Shown piece after piece: positions 63,582 to 64,000 of a stretch of 64,000 nucleotides of DNA (its first letter is position 1; each line of letters begins with the position of its first letter). The stretch is from Arcanobacterium phocae (lineage in GTDB: Bacteria > Actinomycetota > Actinomycetes > Actinomycetales > Actinomycetaceae), in assembly GCF_900105865.1 (NCBI RefSeq), contig NZ_LT629804.1, forward strand, positions 620,001 to 684,000. The letters run 5' to 3'. Below the pieces are notes generated by a model that was not told the origin of the DNA, searched no databases, and saw only the letters and a program-made list of their open reading frames with translations. Made by a program: the position numbers and the translations under genes.

Positions 63582-63821
63582 CTAGCTCAGTAACCAGCCG
63601 ATTGGCGATAGGAGCGTGCCAACTAGCCACCAAAATGATTGCCATAGCCAAATGACAGGATAGAAGAACCACTGTAAGAAAGATTTTGTGGCATCCCAGT
63701 AGGGGTGAAAGAACGCTTCGATAATCGGAAGTACAAGGAGCACAATCCACGCCCACCCAACTTTGCCTAGTCCGATAAGGATAGGAAGGAAAAAGCGTTT
63801 GAGAGGAGCAGTTTCTAGCAT
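63582..63821 (-). CDS. Small membrane protein (79 aa)
   Basis: 79 residues with two or three hydrophobic segments rich in Trp (VGWAWIVLLVLPIIEAF; FLQWFFYPVIWLWQSFWWLVG). The open frame extends to 63950, but the extra N-terminus would be encoded within the palindromic element at 63906-63960, so MLETAPLKRFFLP at 63821 is the more believable start; no clear ribosome binding site decides it. Function unknown. Confidence 0.5.
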   Translation of the reverse strand: MLETAPLKRFFLPILIGLGKVGWAWIVLLVLPIIEAFFHPYWDATKSFLQWFFYPVIWLWQSFWWLVGTLLSPIGWLLS

Positions 63822-63905
63822 TTTCTGGCGTTGCTGGGCAGGCTCAGAGTGTGGTTCTGACTCGGGTAGAGTGCTCTTTTCGGGCTGCGGTGAGCGTCGA
63901 GTAAA

Positions 63906-63960
63906 CCCGGCAATAGCGCAAACCTCGGCGAATATGGCCTTGATTTGCACTATTGCCGGG
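63906..63960. repeat. Palindromic element of a second family, copy 2
   Basis: CCCGGCAATAGCGCAAACC pairs with GATTTGCACTATTGCCGGG, with two non-Watson-Crick positions. The loop GGCGAATATGGCCT resembles the loop of the copy at 62202-62252. Confidence 0.8.
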
Positions 63961-64000
63961 TTTAGCTACCGGAAGCCGCGTCTATTAATCGGCATCCTCA

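Overview
The window looks like a chromosomal segment of a medium-GC Gram-positive actinobacterium. The best fit by gene content is the Actinomycetaceae, something like Arcanobacterium or Trueperella; this is inference from gene families, not from a marker gene. Supporting signs are an EccC-type type VII secretion ATPase next to a Ser/Thr kinase, a MurT/GatD pair, a DUF5926 protein, a GH112/NahK/GalT galacto-N-biose pathway, an LPXTG-type adhesin and GTG starts with GGAG-type ribosome binding sites.

Layout. 1-3.9 kb: end of an EccC-like ATPase gene overlapping a membrane Ser/Thr kinase gene. 4.0-6.5 kb: murT-gatD, bracketed by two copies of a 72-bp palindromic element, then tRNA-Arg(ACG). 6.6-10.5 kb: SLC13 transporter, a DUF1801 protein, an alpha/beta hydrolase and a NYN-domain protein. 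10.7-15.4 kb: gnpA-nahK-galT, a complete core for phosphorolysis of lacto-/galacto-N-biose from mucin-type glycans. 15.4-17.8 kb: a gene graveyard with two MuF-C-like phage effector remnants, an orphan CRISPR-like repeat and a decayed IS3-family element. 17.8-23.9 kb: a type I-E CRISPR array of about 100 repeats. 23.9-32.9 kb: a complete type I-E cas set in two divergent operons, cas6e-cas3-cas1-cas2 leftward and cas8e-cse2-cas7-cas5 rightward. 33-39.5 kb: flotillin/NfeD, a large secreted transglutaminase-like/MucBP protein, an AhpD-like protein and two tRNA-Ser. 39.6-47.4 kb: two paralogous multi-pass membrane proteins flanking a HAD phosphatase, serS and a lipid kinase. 47.4-55.4 kb: an LPLTG adhesin, a LuxR-type regulator, a glycosyltransferase, DUF5926, a hydrolase, upp, tadA and tRNA-Ser(CGA). 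55.36-62.13 kb: an integrated element between perfect 73-bp att repeats. 62.2-64 kb: an acyltransferase-3 and two small membrane proteins, bracketed by a second palindromic repeat family.

The most interesting object is in the 248-bp gap between the divergent cas6e and cas8e genes. Two degenerate copies of the CRISPR repeat (28570-28598 and 28614-28642) flank a 15-nt pseudo-spacer, ATTGTTTTACAAGTT. An exact copy of that 15-mer lies in the cas8e promoter at 28707-28721, directly after 5'-AAC, the PAM I infer from the array. The first pseudo-repeat keeps the 5' handle exactly and keeps its hairpin by compensatory base changes; the second keeps the hairpin. This is the architecture expected of a crRNA-like guide (CreR type) that directs Cascade to repress its own operon. 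The rival reading is a duplicated operator, because the 15-mer contains TTGT-N3-ACAA.

The array orientation places its leader end against cas2 with only 20 bp between them, so the array promoter probably lies inside the cas2 coding sequence (TTGGAC-N17-TATAGC).
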